A DNA stretch of 64,000 bases from an uncultured Methanobrevibacter sp. (GCF_947170395.1 NZ_CAMVTE010000001.1:1-64000); one strand, 5' to 3'. Positions 25,600 to 34,510 are shown, counted from the first letter of the stretch. Numbers and translations are program-made. The notes: generated by a model not told the origin, from the letters alone.

Positions 25600-26280
25600 A
25601 TGAATGCTGCCGTTCTGTTTTCGGGAGGAAAGGATAGTACAATGGCATTGTATTATGCCTTGGATAAGGGAGAAGATGTGAAATATCTTCTTTCTGTCAA
25701 ATCTCGCAATGACGAATCATACATGTTTCATGTTCCAAATATTCATGTCACTGATTTGCTTGCAGAAGCGATTGATATTCCTATAATGTCAGTTGAAACT
25801 GATGGTGTTAAAGAAGAGGAACTTGAAGATTTAAGGCATGCCTTTGAAAACCTTAAAAGTTTGGGTGTCGAGTGCATATATACAGGAGCACTTTACTCAG
25901 TTTATCAAAAATCCAGAATTGAAAGGCTTGGCGATGAAGTCGGATTGAAGATTTTTTCTCCGTACTGGCATGTTGATGAGCTTGAATACATGAGGAAAAT
26001 TGTTGCACTTGGTTTTAAAATAATTATTTCAGGGGTTGCGGCATGGGGTTTGGATGAATCCTGGCTTGGACGCCTAATCGATGATGAAACCATTGACGAA
26101 CTTGTAAAAATCAATGAAAAGTATTATATAAACATTGCCTTTGAAGGCGGTGAGGCCGAAACGTTGGCTGTTGACGGACCTATATTTAAAAAGAAACTTA
26201 AAATTTTAAAAGATAAAAAGGAATGGCATCATGATAGTGGTGTTTACATTATAGAGGATGCCGTTTTGGAAGAAAAATGA
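25600..26280 (+). CDS. dph6: Diphthine-ammonia ligase (Dph6-type)
   Basis: The N-terminus AVLFSGGKDSTMAL is the PP-loop for ATP. The stretch YTGALYSVYQKSRIERLGDEVGLK and the C-terminal AFEGGEAETLAVDGPIF are characteristic of the family (also called MJ0570-type). The enzyme finishes diphthamide on the histidine of elongation factor 2. The gene follows the membrane protein by 6 bases. The length of 226 equals that of other archaeal members. Confidence 0.9.
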   Translation: MNAAVLFSGGKDSTMALYYALDKGEDVKYLLSVKSRNDESYMFHVPNIHVTDLLAEAIDIPIMSVETDGVKEEELEDLRHAFENLKSLGVECIYTGALYSVYQKSRIERLGDEVGLKIFSPYWHVDELEYMRKIVALGFKIIISGVAAWGLDESWLGRLIDDETIDELVKINEKYYINIAFEGGEAETLAVDGPIFKKKLKILKDKKEWHHDSGVYIIEDAVLEEK

Positions 26281-26820
26281 TTAGAAACCAATTTCTTCTA
26301 AATATTCATTAATTTCTTGGCGGAAACTTTCCAGATCACTTTCGTTAATAATCATTTTATCTGAAAGTGAAATGACATGTCCCATTCCAAAATCAAGTTC
26401 AGTATTATCTCTTTTTGCGAATCCTTCATAGTCTTTTGAATCGTCTTCCCTCATTCTTTTTAGAAGTCTTTCAAAGCGTATTTGAGGATTAGCAGATATT
26501 GAAAGTATAATGAAGTTATCAAAGTTTTCCTTAAACATTGCCACTTCGTGGTGGCTTCTGATTCCTTCAACGATGATTGGCTTTTCATTACCTTCCGCTT
26601 CTAATTTTTTAATTTTCTCGATTGTCAATTCGGAAACAATATTTTCTCCAAATTCTTTTCTTAAATTAGTTGCGGTTTCTTTTGTGCTTTCGCCTCTTTT
26701 TTTAGCTTCTTCTCTTATGATATCTCCCATACTTACTATGATGGCTCCCCTTTCAGTTGCCATATCAGAAACTATACTTTTTCCGGAACCTGGCATTCCG
26801 GTTATTCCCATTATTTGCAT
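26281..26820 (-). CDS. UPF0200 family nucleotide kinase-like P-loop protein
   Basis: The P-loop GITGMPGSGKSIVSD is followed by VSMGDIIREEAKKRG (adenylate-kinase-like substrate region), IIVEGIRSHHEV and the lid-like arginines in RFERLLKRMREDD. These match the UPF0200 family of archaea, related to dephospho-CoA kinase. A role in CoA synthesis would fit its neighbour, the phosphopantothenate synthetase gene, but is not proven. The start 26820 with GGAGA 6 bases before it is preferred; an ATG at 26832 overlapping the upstream stop is possible. Confidence 0.85.
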   Translation of the reverse strand: MQIMGITGMPGSGKSIVSDMATERGAIIVSMGDIIREEAKKRGESTKETATNLRKEFGENIVSELTIEKIKKLEAEGNEKPIIVEGIRSHHEVAMFKENFDNFIILSISANPQIRFERLLKRMREDDSKDYEGFAKRDNTELDFGMGHVISLSDKMIINESDLESFRQEINEYLEEIGF

Positions 26821-26831
26821 ATTAATCTCCA

Positions 26832-27569
26832 TTATCCTTTAATATTAATTTGTTCTATTGATTCTTTAAGGTTTTCCTCATTATCAAATTCATTAACCAT
26901 TTCAATCAGCACTTGCTTGTCCTGGGTTTTCAGGTCTTCGGCAATCTTTGTCATGAAAGGTATCGCTCTTGTAATGTTGTCCATTATGGAAACGTCAGAC
27001 ATTTTTGATGTTCTTGAAAGTGGATTCAAATCAATTGTAATTATGTTTTTCCCACTTTTTTTAAGAATCTCTGCCCTGTCGCCATCTTCAAGAGGTATCA
27101 AAATGGTATCAGCACTATAGATTCCGGTTTTGCTTGCTGATGCCCTGTTGTTTTTAATCTCATTTAAATACTCAATGTCATCATCAAGGGTTCCTAAAAT
27201 CTCTTTGTATCCGTGATCCCTGTACAGTTTTGTGATGATTTCAACTCTTTCATCAGTTCTGTAAAACAGGTTTATTTCGATTTTGGCATTTACTGTATTT
27301 GCCAAATCGATTATTTCGTCGATGGCCAATGCGGTTGCATTTCCGTTGACTGAAATAACTGGATTATTTGATAAAAGTAAAGCTGCGACAGCCACATACA
27401 TGGCTCTTTTTGCAGGATATGTTGTTTTTTCTCCAATCAAGTAATCAAAAGCTTCTCCTCTTCCATGGGCTATCATTGCGGAGTCGGCAAGATAACCTTT
27501 TTGGGAAGCCTTTACGATTTTATCTCTTAATATCAATGACTCATAACGGGGGTGGGATTTCGGTATCAT
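26832..27569 (-). CDS. 4-phosphopantoate--beta-alanine ligase (archaeal phosphopantothenate synthetase)
   Basis: This archaeal enzyme joins phosphopantoate to beta-alanine for CoA. IPKSHPRYESLILRDKIV at the N-terminus, SVNGNATALA in the middle, and IDLNPLSRTSKMSDVSIMDNITRA near the C-terminus (split by the serine-rich turn) are the family marks. The length of 245 is typical. AAGGAG lies 6 bases before ATG 27569. The UPF0200 kinase-like gene directly follows, and a membrane protein gene lies before it, all in one direction. Confidence 0.88.
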   Translation of the reverse strand: MIPKSHPRYESLILRDKIVKASQKGYLADSAMIAHGRGEAFDYLIGEKTTYPAKRAMYVAVAALLLSNNPVISVNGNATALAIDEIIDLANTVNAKIEINLFYRTDERVEIITKLYRDHGYKEILGTLDDDIEYLNEIKNNRASASKTGIYSADTILIPLEDGDRAEILKKSGKNIITIDLNPLSRTSKMSDVSIMDNITRAIPFMTKIAEDLKTQDKQVLIEMVNEFDNEENLKESIEQINIKG

Positions 27570-27580
27570 TATCAATCTCC

Positions 27581-27964
27581 TTATTTTAAATCAATGTTCA
27601 TTTGAGCTAAATATCCTAAAAATGTTGTAATAAGCAGTGTTAAAACAATCATTGAGAACAGATGAAGTGCATAATCTGAAAAAATTAAATTTTTTGTATT
27701 TGGCATGATGAAAAATATCATGTCACATATCAAATCAACGAAAATAAATATCAATCCTACCAAAAATCCTTCGATAACTTCGTTTTCATTAATTTCCCTG
27801 ATGTATAGAATTCCAAAAAATCCTGTTGTAATGATTAGTATTATCGGAACCAGGATATTAATGCCTGCCAAATGATTTGAAAAGATTGGATTAATTATTT
27901 CTGTTAAAATATAAGTGATTATCCATATTAATATTCCAAAAATTATTGCGACTTTTAATTTCAT
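27581..27964 (-). CDS. Small four-helix membrane protein
   Basis: The 127-residue protein has four evident hydrophobic segments (near residues 5-25, 35-55, 68-88 and 98-120) with a charged loop REINENEVIEGF between the second and third. No family was assigned. It starts an operon with phosphopantothenate synthetase (gap 11 bases), so it could be a transporter for a vitamin precursor, by context only. The promoter is probably ACTTATTATATTTT near 28000-28013. Confidence 0.75.
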   Translation of the reverse strand: MKLKVAIIFGILIWIITYILTEIINPIFSNHLAGINILVPIILIITTGFFGILYIREINENEVIEGFLVGLIFIFVDLICDMIFFIMPNTKNLIFSDYALHLFSMIVLTLLITTFLGYLAQMNIDLK

Positions 27965-28039
27965 ATTCAAAACCTAATATATACTATGTTTAATATTGTT
28001 TTGAAAATATAATAAGTTTTTCTAAATTGAGTCTTGAAA

Positions 28040-28163
28040 AATTAGTATTGGGATGGTTAGGTAGATAGGAATTATCTACCTAACAACTTGTTTTTACAAG
28101 TTTTTAGAGAAATGAATTTTAAAATTTGGCTGTTTAATCTATCTCTCCGGCTACATTGTAGCC
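28040..28163 (-). ncRNA. Candidate structured small RNA
   Basis: This gene-free 300-base region between divergent genes holds three strong hairpins: GTTAGGTAGATA/TATCTACCTAAC (28056-28084, 12 perfect pairs, loop GGAAT), AACTTGT/ACAAGTT (28085-28102) and GGCTACA/TGTAGCC (28149-28163). On the minus strand a TATA element (TTTATATA, 28194-28187) predicts transcription starting about 28163, exactly at the GGCTACA hairpin. The strand then runs through the other two hairpins to a T run at 28041-28036. The layout fits an independent RNA of about 120 bases. A 5' leader of the gene at 27964 is an alternative, although that gene seems to have its own TATA box. Confidence 0.5.
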
Positions 28164-28271
28164 AAGTATTATTTATGTATTACTAGTATATAAAGTTATT
28201 TGCATTTTATAAAAATTCAAGTATACTTTATAAAAAAAATATATATTCTTTGATACATAAAATTTACTTGA

Positions 28272-29318
28272 ATGAGCGATTATAACGAACATGAAATGTA
28301 TCTTAAAAGAGTCCTTTCAAATTCAATAGGCTCTCAAAATCCATCAGAAAATGCAAAAAACAGGGCACGTAAATTATCCAATTCCTATTTTATGGATTAC
28401 AAGGAAAACCTTCTAATGGATTATGAAGGTAAGCAATTGGATGATATAGACAACTCCAGTGTAGTTTCAACATCATTCGGGGACACGTTAAAGATATCTC
28501 AAACAGAAAAGATAGACTTCAAAATCACTGATAACAATTTCAAAAGTCAAATAAACAATAACTTAAAGTTGCTTCCAAAAATTGGCCTCAAAACCGAGCA
28601 AAACCTTAAAAACAAGGGATACACTACAATAGAATCGCTTACACGCCATGACAAATATGGGGATAGCGCATCAAAATTCCTTGATAACATTGACGGATTG
28701 TCATTTAGGCAAATTGTTGATTTGCTGGACAATAACAGATACAGCAAAAAATGCAGGGACAATATCCTGAGGTCAATCAGTCTGACAGATAGGGAAAACT
28801 TCAAATTCATGGATATCGAGACATTGGGTCTTTCCAACGTTCCGATAATATTGATTGGTGTGGCTGAGATTAAAGGAAATGAGATCATCTCTTCCCAGTA
28901 CTTTTTAAGGGATATCTATGAGGAGCCTGCAGTAATCGAGGCATATCTGTCTCATCTGGATGAGGATTCGGTGCATGTCACATTCAATGGAAAAAGCTTC
29001 GATGTGCCATATATCAAAAACAGATGCCTTTCCAACAGGCTGTCTGCAGATTTGAATCTTGCCCATCTGGATTTGATGTATTTTGCAAAGAATCTCTGGA
29101 AGGATGACCTGCCTAACTGTCAGCTTCAGACAATCGAAAGGGAAATTTTTGGAATTGAACGTGAAGGTGACGTTCCGGGACAATATATTCCCGACTATTA
29201 CAATACATATCTTGCCGAAAAAAATATAGGTCCAATCGTTCCAATTATAGAACATAACCGTCAGGATATCGTTTCACTTGCTAGCTTTTTAGAGAAAATG
29301 TATGAGGATGTAAATTAA
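28272..29318 (+). CDS. RNase H-like exonuclease (YprB / COG3359 type)
   Basis: From about residue 175 the protein has an exonuclease fold with the DEDD residues: FMDIETLGL (D and E), HVTFNGKSFDVPYI, and a final HNRQDIVSLASFL with the last aspartate. These are marks of the YprB-type family of predicted 3'-5' exonucleases. Residues 95-150 resemble helix-hairpin-helix elements (LLPKIGLKTEQNLKNKGYTTIESL split by a turn), possibly DNA binding. The TATA element at 28230-28243 lies about 30 bases before the ATG, so the message is probably leaderless. The stop is 1 base before a repeat-protein gene, suggesting that they work together. Confidence 0.85.
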   Translation: MSDYNEHEMYLKRVLSNSIGSQNPSENAKNRARKLSNSYFMDYKENLLMDYEGKQLDDIDNSSVVSTSFGDTLKISQTEKIDFKITDNNFKSQINNNLKLLPKIGLKTEQNLKNKGYTTIESLTRHDKYGDSASKFLDNIDGLSFRQIVDLLDNNRYSKKCRDNILRSISLTDRENFKFMDIETLGLSNVPIILIGVAEIKGNEIISSQYFLRDIYEEPAVIEAYLSHLDEDSVHVTFNGKSFDVPYIKNRCLSNRLSADLNLAHLDLMYFAKNLWKDDLPNCQLQTIEREIFGIEREGDVPGQYIPDYYNTYLAEKNIGPIVPIIEHNRQDIVSLASFLEKMYEDVN

Positions 29319-29319
29319 A

Positions 29320-30825
29320 ATGGGATTTTTAGACAGATTTAAAAGCAAAGACAACAAAAAGGAAAAAAAGCCTCTTCCGGAAGATGTTGAAATTGACGAA
29401 GAGCAGCTGATACTTAAGGAAATTGCCATCAACAGTAAGGACAGAACTGAAAGGGCTGTGGCTGCAGACAGCATCACCGACCAGTTTGTGGCACTTGACA
29501 TTGCAAAAAATGTAAAGGACCGTGCAATCAGACTGATTGCTGCAAACAAACTCAAGGATGAAAGACTGCTTTGGGATGCTGCTGAAAACTCAAAATTTTT
29601 TGATGTAAGAAGCTTTGCATATGAAAGGCTTGGCGAGAACAACAAATCAATATCTGAAATTGTAAAAAACACAAAAAAGAACAAGAATGTCGATGAGATA
29701 TTTGAAAAGATTGTTGACGAAGAGACCCTTGAGGACATTGCCATCAATGCAATTGACAGAAATTACAGAAGACTGTCACTTGAAAAAATTGAAAGTGAAG
29801 AGATATTGTATGATCTTGTTTTCAAGGCTGGTGATTCATCAATCAGAAAATCTGCAGTAAACAAGGAGAACTTCACAGATGAGGATGTTCTCTTTAAGGT
29901 GGTAAGCCAGGATAAGGATGAAACTGTAAAAATTGCTGCAGTTAAAAAGATGGAAAATGAAGAGATTTTGGCAGAAATTGCCAAAAACGAGGAAAATGCA
30001 AAAATCAGATCAATCATTTTCGGCAAAATTCAGGATATAGAAATCTTAAAAGGCATTGCATTGGATTCCAATAAGGCTGACGTTCGCCTTGATATTATAA
30101 ATAAATTGGATGATGAGGAGCTGCTGTTAAATATAGCTTTAAACGACTCCGATAGTGTTGTCAGAACAGAAGCAGTCAAAAAGATAACCTCAGATGATGC
30201 ATTATTAAAAGTCATATCAAATGAAAATGATCCGTTTGTAAGACAAATTGCCGTTAAAAACTTAAATGACACAAAGGAATTGATTAACATTGCTTTAACC
30301 GATGAAGACCAGTTTGTAAGAAATCATGCACTTTCCAACCCTGCCATTACAGATGAAGCTGATTTTACATATATTGCAATCAATACAACTCATGAAGATG
30401 TTGCAGCTCAGGCAATGGAACACATTAGTGATGAGAAAAACTTCATTGAAATATTGAAGAATGCCGAATTGGAGAATGTCAGAAAATCCACATTGGACAA
30501 CATCACTGATTTGGAAACATTAATCAGAATTGTTCTTGCAAATAAGGATGAGGAATTTTCACTTAAGGCATTGAATAAGATTAAAGTTGAAAAATGTCTG
30601 ATGAAGATTCATGAACAGGGAATTTCAGAAAATATCTCCGTAAGGGCAATTTCCCTAATAAGGGACCAGAAATATCTGACCGATGTAGTTAAAAACGACG
30701 ATTCGTGGAGAGTTCGTGAAGCGGCATGTAAAAAAATAGTAAGTAAAAAGGTCCTAAAGGATGTTTCAATTTCTGATGAAAATGAATATGTAAGGGCTGT
30801 TGCTAAAAAAAGAATGAGTTTATAA
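29320..30825 (+). CDS. HEAT/LRV-like repeat protein
   Basis: The protein of 501 residues is built of about 18 repeats of 22-26 residues with the pattern L-x2-IA-x-N-x3-x-VR-x2-A-x2-KI, for example LLNIALNDSDSVVRTEAVKKI. The alternation of a leucine-rich helix and a VR-x-AA helix resembles leucine-rich variants or short HEAT repeats, which stack into a curved scaffold. The N-terminus (residues 1-30) is basic and different. It follows the exonuclease gene by one base and probably forms a platform for protein or nucleic acid binding. Its last 6 bases overlap the end of the convergent EFR1 gene. Confidence 0.85.
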   Translation: MGFLDRFKSKDNKKEKKPLPEDVEIDEEQLILKEIAINSKDRTERAVAADSITDQFVALDIAKNVKDRAIRLIAANKLKDERLLWDAAENSKFFDVRSFAYERLGENNKSISEIVKNTKKNKNVDEIFEKIVDEETLEDIAINAIDRNYRRLSLEKIESEEILYDLVFKAGDSSIRKSAVNKENFTDEDVLFKVVSQDKDETVKIAAVKKMENEEILAEIAKNEENAKIRSIIFGKIQDIEILKGIALDSNKADVRLDIINKLDDEELLLNIALNDSDSVVRTEAVKKITSDDALLKVISNENDPFVRQIAVKNLNDTKELINIALTDEDQFVRNHALSNPAITDEADFTYIAINTTHEDVAAQAMEHISDEKNFIEILKNAELENVRKSTLDNITDLETLIRIVLANKDEEFSLKALNKIKVEKCLMKIHEQGISENISVRAISLIRDQKYLTDVVKNDDSWRVREAACKKIVSKKVLKDVSISDENEYVRAVAKKRMSL

Positions 30826-31578
30826 GAAAAACTCAGGCTCTTTTCTTTCGCTGTTTGCACTTTCAAATGCAGGTTTTTTGGCTTCAAATGCATCTCCGCT
30901 AAACATTCTGGCATCCTCAGGACAGATGCTGATGCATGCAGTGCACCTTGAACACAAATCAAGGTCTGTATCAATAGGATCATCATCAGGTATTGCTTTT
31001 TCAGGACATATTGATACGCAGTCATAGCAGAATGCACAGAGGGTTTCATCACAGCTTATTTCAAATGGAAGTTGTTTGTATTCGACATAAGGTCTGTTTC
31101 CAGGTATTTCGGCATTCAGACTTTCACCGGATTTGATTTTTTCAAGGCATTTTTTGGAAAATTCGTTAATCTTTTCAATGTCGCTGGCATCAGGTCTTCC
31201 AACTGCAACGCCGTCAAATATTGAATGGTGACTTACTGTAGTGGCAGCCGCAATAACATAGAAGTTATTTTCTTTCAACAAATCAACCAACTCAAGCAAT
31301 GCATCGGACACATGAGCATTCCCATAATTTGTGATAGCTATTGCATTAGCATTGTTTCCTTTTAATTTTTCTAATCTTTCACGACCTCTTTTTGGAATTC
31401 TTCCGGCAAAAATAGGCATTCCGACTATGACTATGTCGTCCTGGTCAAATTCCTTGCTTTCATCGAAATTTAATAAATCATAAGTTTCGCTGGAATAGTC
31501 AAAATTCCTTGCAACTTGTTCCACGACTTTTTTGGTTGTTTTAGATGGACTGAAATAAATTTTAATGATGTTTGACAT
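30820..31578 (-). CDS. EFR1-family flavodoxin-ferredoxin protein
   Basis: Residues 1-160 form a flavodoxin-like domain (IKIYFSPSKTTKKVVEQVA for the FMN phosphate, GMPIFAGRIPK, TNYGNAH). Residues about 185-230 carry two 4Fe-4S clusters: CAFCYDCVSICPEKAI and CSRCTACISICPEDA. EFR1 proteins couple flavin and iron-sulfur electron transfer in anaerobes. The tail of about 25 residues is charged. The gene has its own promoter region and is convergent with the repeat-protein gene. Confidence 0.9.
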   Translation of the reverse strand: MSNIIKIYFSPSKTTKKVVEQVARNFDYSSETYDLLNFDESKEFDQDDIVIVGMPIFAGRIPKRGRERLEKLKGNNANAIAITNYGNAHVSDALLELVDLLKENNFYVIAAATTVSHHSIFDGVAVGRPDASDIEKINEFSKKCLEKIKSGESLNAEIPGNRPYVEYKQLPFEISCDETLCAFCYDCVSICPEKAIPDDDPIDTDLDLCSRCTACISICPEDARMFSGDAFEAKKPAFESANSERKEPEFFL

Positions 31579-31699
31579 GCTTTCACCTATTTGATATTAT
31601 AGTATATTCATAACATATAAATTTCGGATATTACTTTAGAATGGCTAATAATAGAAACCATTTAATATTATTAAATTTAAAAAAATATTTGGTGATACG

Positions 31700-32728
31700 A
31701 TGGAATTAATGAGAGAGCTATCTTTAGCACCTGGTGTATCAGGTTCCGAAGAGGAAATAGCTAAAATTATTACACGTGAATTAAAAGATGTAGCTGATAA
31801 AATTGAAAAAGACAGTATGGGAAACCTTATTGCTACCAAAAAAGGTGAAAAAAAGGCTCCTACTGTAATGCTTGCCGCCCACATGGATGAAATTGGGCTT
31901 ATGGTAAGATACATTGACGATAACGGATTTATTAAATTTTCAAATATTGGTGGAATCAACGACCAGATGTTAATGAACCAGACAGTAACTGTTCACTCAT
32001 CTATTGGAGAACCAATTGTAGGTGTAATCGGTTCAAAACCACCTCACGTTACCAAACCGGAAGAGAGAAACAAGGTCGTTAAGGCTGACGACATGTTCAT
32101 CGATATCGGTGCAAAAGACAAGGAAGATGCGGAAAAAATGGTCAGAATTGGTGACAAAATGACCTTCAATGCACTCTTTGAGGAATATCCGAATAATTTG
32201 ATTATGGGTAAGGCTTTAGACAACCGTGTAGGATGTTACGTAATGATGGAAGTTTTAAAAAGAGTTGAAACCAGAGCCACAGTGTACGGTGTAGGTACCG
32301 TTCAGGAGGAAGTGGGTCTTAAAGGAGCAAAAACTTCAGCATTCAAATTAAACCCTGATTTGGCAATTGCACTTGATGTAACATTATCCGGTGATCATCC
32401 TGGAATCAAACCTGAAGAGGCACCTGTTGTGATGGGTAAAGGTCCTGCAATTATTTTGGCTGATGCAAGCGGAAGAGGTATCCTGACTCAGGAATCCGTA
32501 AAGGAAATGCTTATTAAGGCAGGAGATGAAAAGGAAATTCCATACCAATTGGAAGTTAGTGATGGTGGAACAACTGACGGAACAGCAATTCACCTGACTC
32601 GTGAAGGAATTCCTACCGGTGTTTTATCAGTTCCTACCCGTTACATACACACTCCTGTTAGTGTATGCAGTATGGATGATATTGAATCAACAATTCAATT
32701 GATTACAGAAGCTATAAATAACTTATAG
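31700..32728 (+). CDS. M42 family metallopeptidase (aminopeptidase, FrvX/TET type)
   Basis: The family residues appear in order: [11 protein letters not shown] (first zinc histidine), [11 protein letters not shown] (bridging aspartate), [15 protein letters not shown] (catalytic glutamates), [11 protein letters not shown] and RYIHTPVSV (last histidine). M42 enzymes form tetrahedral dodecamers that remove amino acids from peptides produced by the proteasome. GGTGA lies 4 bases before the ATG. The gene stands alone with its own promoter. Confidence 0.92.
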   Translation: MELMRELSLAPGVSGSEEEIAKIITRELKDVADKIEKDSMGNLIATKKGEKKAPTVMLAAHMDEIGLMVRYIDDNGFIKFSNIGGINDQMLMNQTVTVHSSIGEPIVGVIGSKPPHVTKPEERNKVVKADDMFIDIGAKDKEDAEKMVRIGDKMTFNALFEEYPNNLIMGKALDNRVGCYVMMEVLKRVETRATVYGVGTVQEEVGLKGAKTSAFKLNPDLAIALDVTLSGDHPGIKPEEAPVVMGKGPAIILADASGRGILTQESVKEMLIKAGDEKEIPYQLEVSDGGTTDGTAIHLTREGIPTGVLSVPTRYIHTPVSVCSMDDIESTIQLITEAINNL

Positions 32729-32769
32729 CTTTAATTTTTCTTTTTTTAAAAAAAATAGTTAGATGAAGA

Positions 32770-33255
32770 TTATTTGAATCTGTCATCTGATTTTTGTGAT
32801 TTTGCTTTTTTGTGTTTGGTTTCAAACCATCCGATTTTTAGCTCATCAATGGTGTCTTCGTAGAGCTGGGGTACATATGGTTTGATGTCGAGAAGTGGTG
32901 TTCCATCAAGCACATCAATATTTTCAACACAGACCTTATTATCCTTAACGTCTGTGAGCTTAACCACGCTCATTCCGATGCGGTTTGGCCTTTTGGGTGA
33001 TCTTGTTGCAAACACTCCATGGGTGTTGTCATCCATGAACGGTTTTACTTCAAGCATGTAGCCGTCAACCTTGTGAAGCAGATATATGATGTGGATGTGT
33101 GAGAAATCATTGAGGTCTTTTAGACCGTCTACATATTTGTCCTTGATTTCAATAGTTCCCTTTACTCCCTTTGCACCAGTCGGCTGAATTGGCATGCCTT
33201 CGATTTCTTTAAACTCAGTATGGATTGTACCAATTGATTCCATTTCGATTTTCAT
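32770..33255 (-). CDS. trmO: tRNA N6-methyltransferase TrmO (TsaA family)
   Basis: The motifs IGTIHTEF, FSHIHIIYLLHKVDG, FATRSPKRPNRIGMSVV and DVLDGTPLLDIKPYVP match the TrmO beta-barrel family, which methylates N6-threonylcarbamoyladenosine at position 37 of tRNA with S-adenosylmethionine. The 161 residues include a lysine-rich tail of about 15 residues. It is convergent with the M42 peptidase gene (41 bases apart). Confidence 0.88.
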   Translation of the reverse strand: MKIEMESIGTIHTEFKEIEGMPIQPTGAKGVKGTIEIKDKYVDGLKDLNDFSHIHIIYLLHKVDGYMLEVKPFMDDNTHGVFATRSPKRPNRIGMSVVKLTDVKDNKVCVENIDVLDGTPLLDIKPYVPQLYEDTIDELKIGWFETKHKKAKSQKSDDRFK

Positions 33256-33658
33256 AATATTATTTTTCGATTTGATTTTTAATATATTTTACTGGTTTAT
33301 TTAAATATGTCCATTGTCATTTTATGAATTTCGATAGAATTTAATATAAACTAATATATAATTTTTAAATTAAATATAAAATTATATATAATCTTATTTT
33401 TTATTTAAAATTAATATTTAATTTTTATTTTGAAATTAATTGTTTTTTATCTAAATAAAAAATAATTTTTATAATTTTTGTTATCGATATGAAGCAAAAA
33501 AAGTAATCGATATTAAAATTCTTCTTTTACCCAAAAACCGAAACATTTATATACAATTCGATACTACTTATTATTACAAAACATAGGTTGATGTGAAAAT
33601 TAACTTATGAAAAAAATTATTATATATAATTATACAATATAAAATAAAGGTGATATGA
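33256..33658 (+). promoter_or_regulatory. Promoter region of mop with paired ATCGATAT words
   Basis: The region has about 400 bases and very high AT content. The word ATCGATAT occurs twice, at 33483 and 33506, 23 bases apart (about two helical turns), just upstream of the TATA element TTTATATA at 33546-33553. The transcription start is expected near 33575, and GGTGA lies 5 bases before the mop ATG. The ModE repressor of bacteria uses an ATCG-x-TATA-type site, so a metal-sensing regulator is possible. Before 33480 I see only AT-rich sequence. Confidence 0.4.
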
Positions 33659-33865
33659 ATGAAACTTAGTGCAAGAAACCAATTAGAAGGAAAAGTAACA
33701 AATGTTGAACTCGGTGCTGTTATGGCTAACATCAAAATCGAAATTAGCGAACCTAACACTATTACTGCTGTAATCACTAAAGAATCTGCTGAAAACTTAG
33801 GTTTAAAAGAAGGCGATGATGTTTGCGCTCTCATCAAATCAACTGAAGTGATTATCGGAAAATAA
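33659..33865 (+). CDS. mop: Mop-type molybdate/tungstate-binding protein (molbindin)
   Basis: The 68-residue protein MKLSARNQLEGKVTNVELGAV... is a single TOBE/Mop domain: S-ARNQ-L-x-G-x-V at the N-terminus, AVITKESAENLGLKEGD near the middle and ALIKSTEVIIG at the end. Mop proteins assemble to hexamers that store molybdate or tungstate. The metal is needed for formylmethanofuran dehydrogenase and formate dehydrogenase in methanogens. MoaE, for making the molybdopterin cofactor, is encoded close by on the other strand. Confidence 0.92.
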   Translation: MKLSARNQLEGKVTNVELGAVMANIKIEISEPNTITAVITKESAENLGLKEGDDVCALIKSTEVIIGK

Positions 33866-33874
33866 GTAGGATGA

Positions 33875-33890
33875 CAGGATTAAAATCCTG
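33875..33890. terminator. Hairpin between mop and the small membrane-protein gene
   Basis: A perfect 7-base inverted repeat (CAGGATT, AA, AATCCTG) begins 9 bases after the mop stop and includes the stop of the convergent 46-residue gene. It probably ends transcription on both strands. Confidence 0.5.
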
Positions 33891-34020
33891 CTATTCCTAA
33901 TAATAGTAAAACAGCAAATACGATTATTGCTGCTTTCAATAATGTTTTTAAATTTTTAATTACTGCATAAACTATTACAAACAATATTATTAAACGGATA
34001 ATGTTAATTCCCATTAACAT
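33880..34020 (-). CDS. Small membrane protein (46 aa) downstream of moaE
   Basis: A frame of 46 codons starts at ATG 34020, only 2 bases after the moaE stop, with a good ribosome binding site (GGTGGA, 5 bases before the ATG) inside the end of moaE. The product has two hydrophobic stretches (INIIRLIILFVIVYAVI and AAIIVFAVLLLLGIAGF) joined by KNLKTLLK. Coupled position, ribosome binding site and composition support a real gene. The role is unknown; context suggests cofactor or metal metabolism. Confidence 0.65.
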   Translation of the reverse strand: MLMGINIIRLIILFVIVYAVIKNLKTLLKAAIIVFAVLLLLGIAGF

Positions 34021-34022
34021 TA

Positions 34023-34460
34023 TTATCCACCTGCAAGAATGGTCTTTGTACCTTCTTCAGAAATTTCTTCTTTTTTAAATTCAACATCATATTTTACGGT
34101 TTCAATAACTTCTTTTAATGCGTCAAGGGTTTCCCCTCTGTGATTTCCTAAAACCGCAACTAAAAATAGCATGTCGCCGGTGTAAAATTCACCGATGTAG
34201 TGAACTACTGATATCTCATGAACGTTGTATTTGATTTTTGCATTTTCAGCGATTTTTTCGATTTCCTTTTGGGTCTTTTCCTTATCTGGAGTTGTTAATA
34301 TTAACTTTTTCAAGTTCATGTTTTCTTCTTTGCCGCGCACAATTCCTTCAAAAGTAAAAATAGCTCCTGAATAATCGATTTTTGTACTTTTTTTCAAGTC
34401 TGCTATTAAATCGGCCATTGTAACTTTGTCTTCTTTAGCTTCTATAACTCTTACAACCAT
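34023..34460 (-). CDS. moaE: Molybdopterin synthase catalytic subunit MoaE
   Basis: The protein has the MoaE features SGAIFTFEGIVRG at the N-terminal half, a basic stretch around KKLILTT, HYIGEFYTGDMLFLVAVLGNHRGETLDAL (substrate pocket, split at GDM) and the C-terminal lysines EFKKEEI. MoaE places sulfur on precursor Z together with the MoaD carrier. No moaD is nearby. The length of 145 fits. A small membrane-protein gene is coupled downstream, and nadM lies 50 bases upstream. Confidence 0.85.
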   Translation of the reverse strand: MVVRVIEAKEDKVTMADLIADLKKSTKIDYSGAIFTFEGIVRGKEENMNLKKLILTTPDKEKTQKEIEKIAENAKIKYNVHEISVVHYIGEFYTGDMLFLVAVLGNHRGETLDALKEVIETVKYDVEFKKEEISEEGTKTILAGG

Positions 34461-34510
34461 GATTTCATCTCCATTATGTTAATATAATTTAATGATATAA
34501 ATAACTATTG

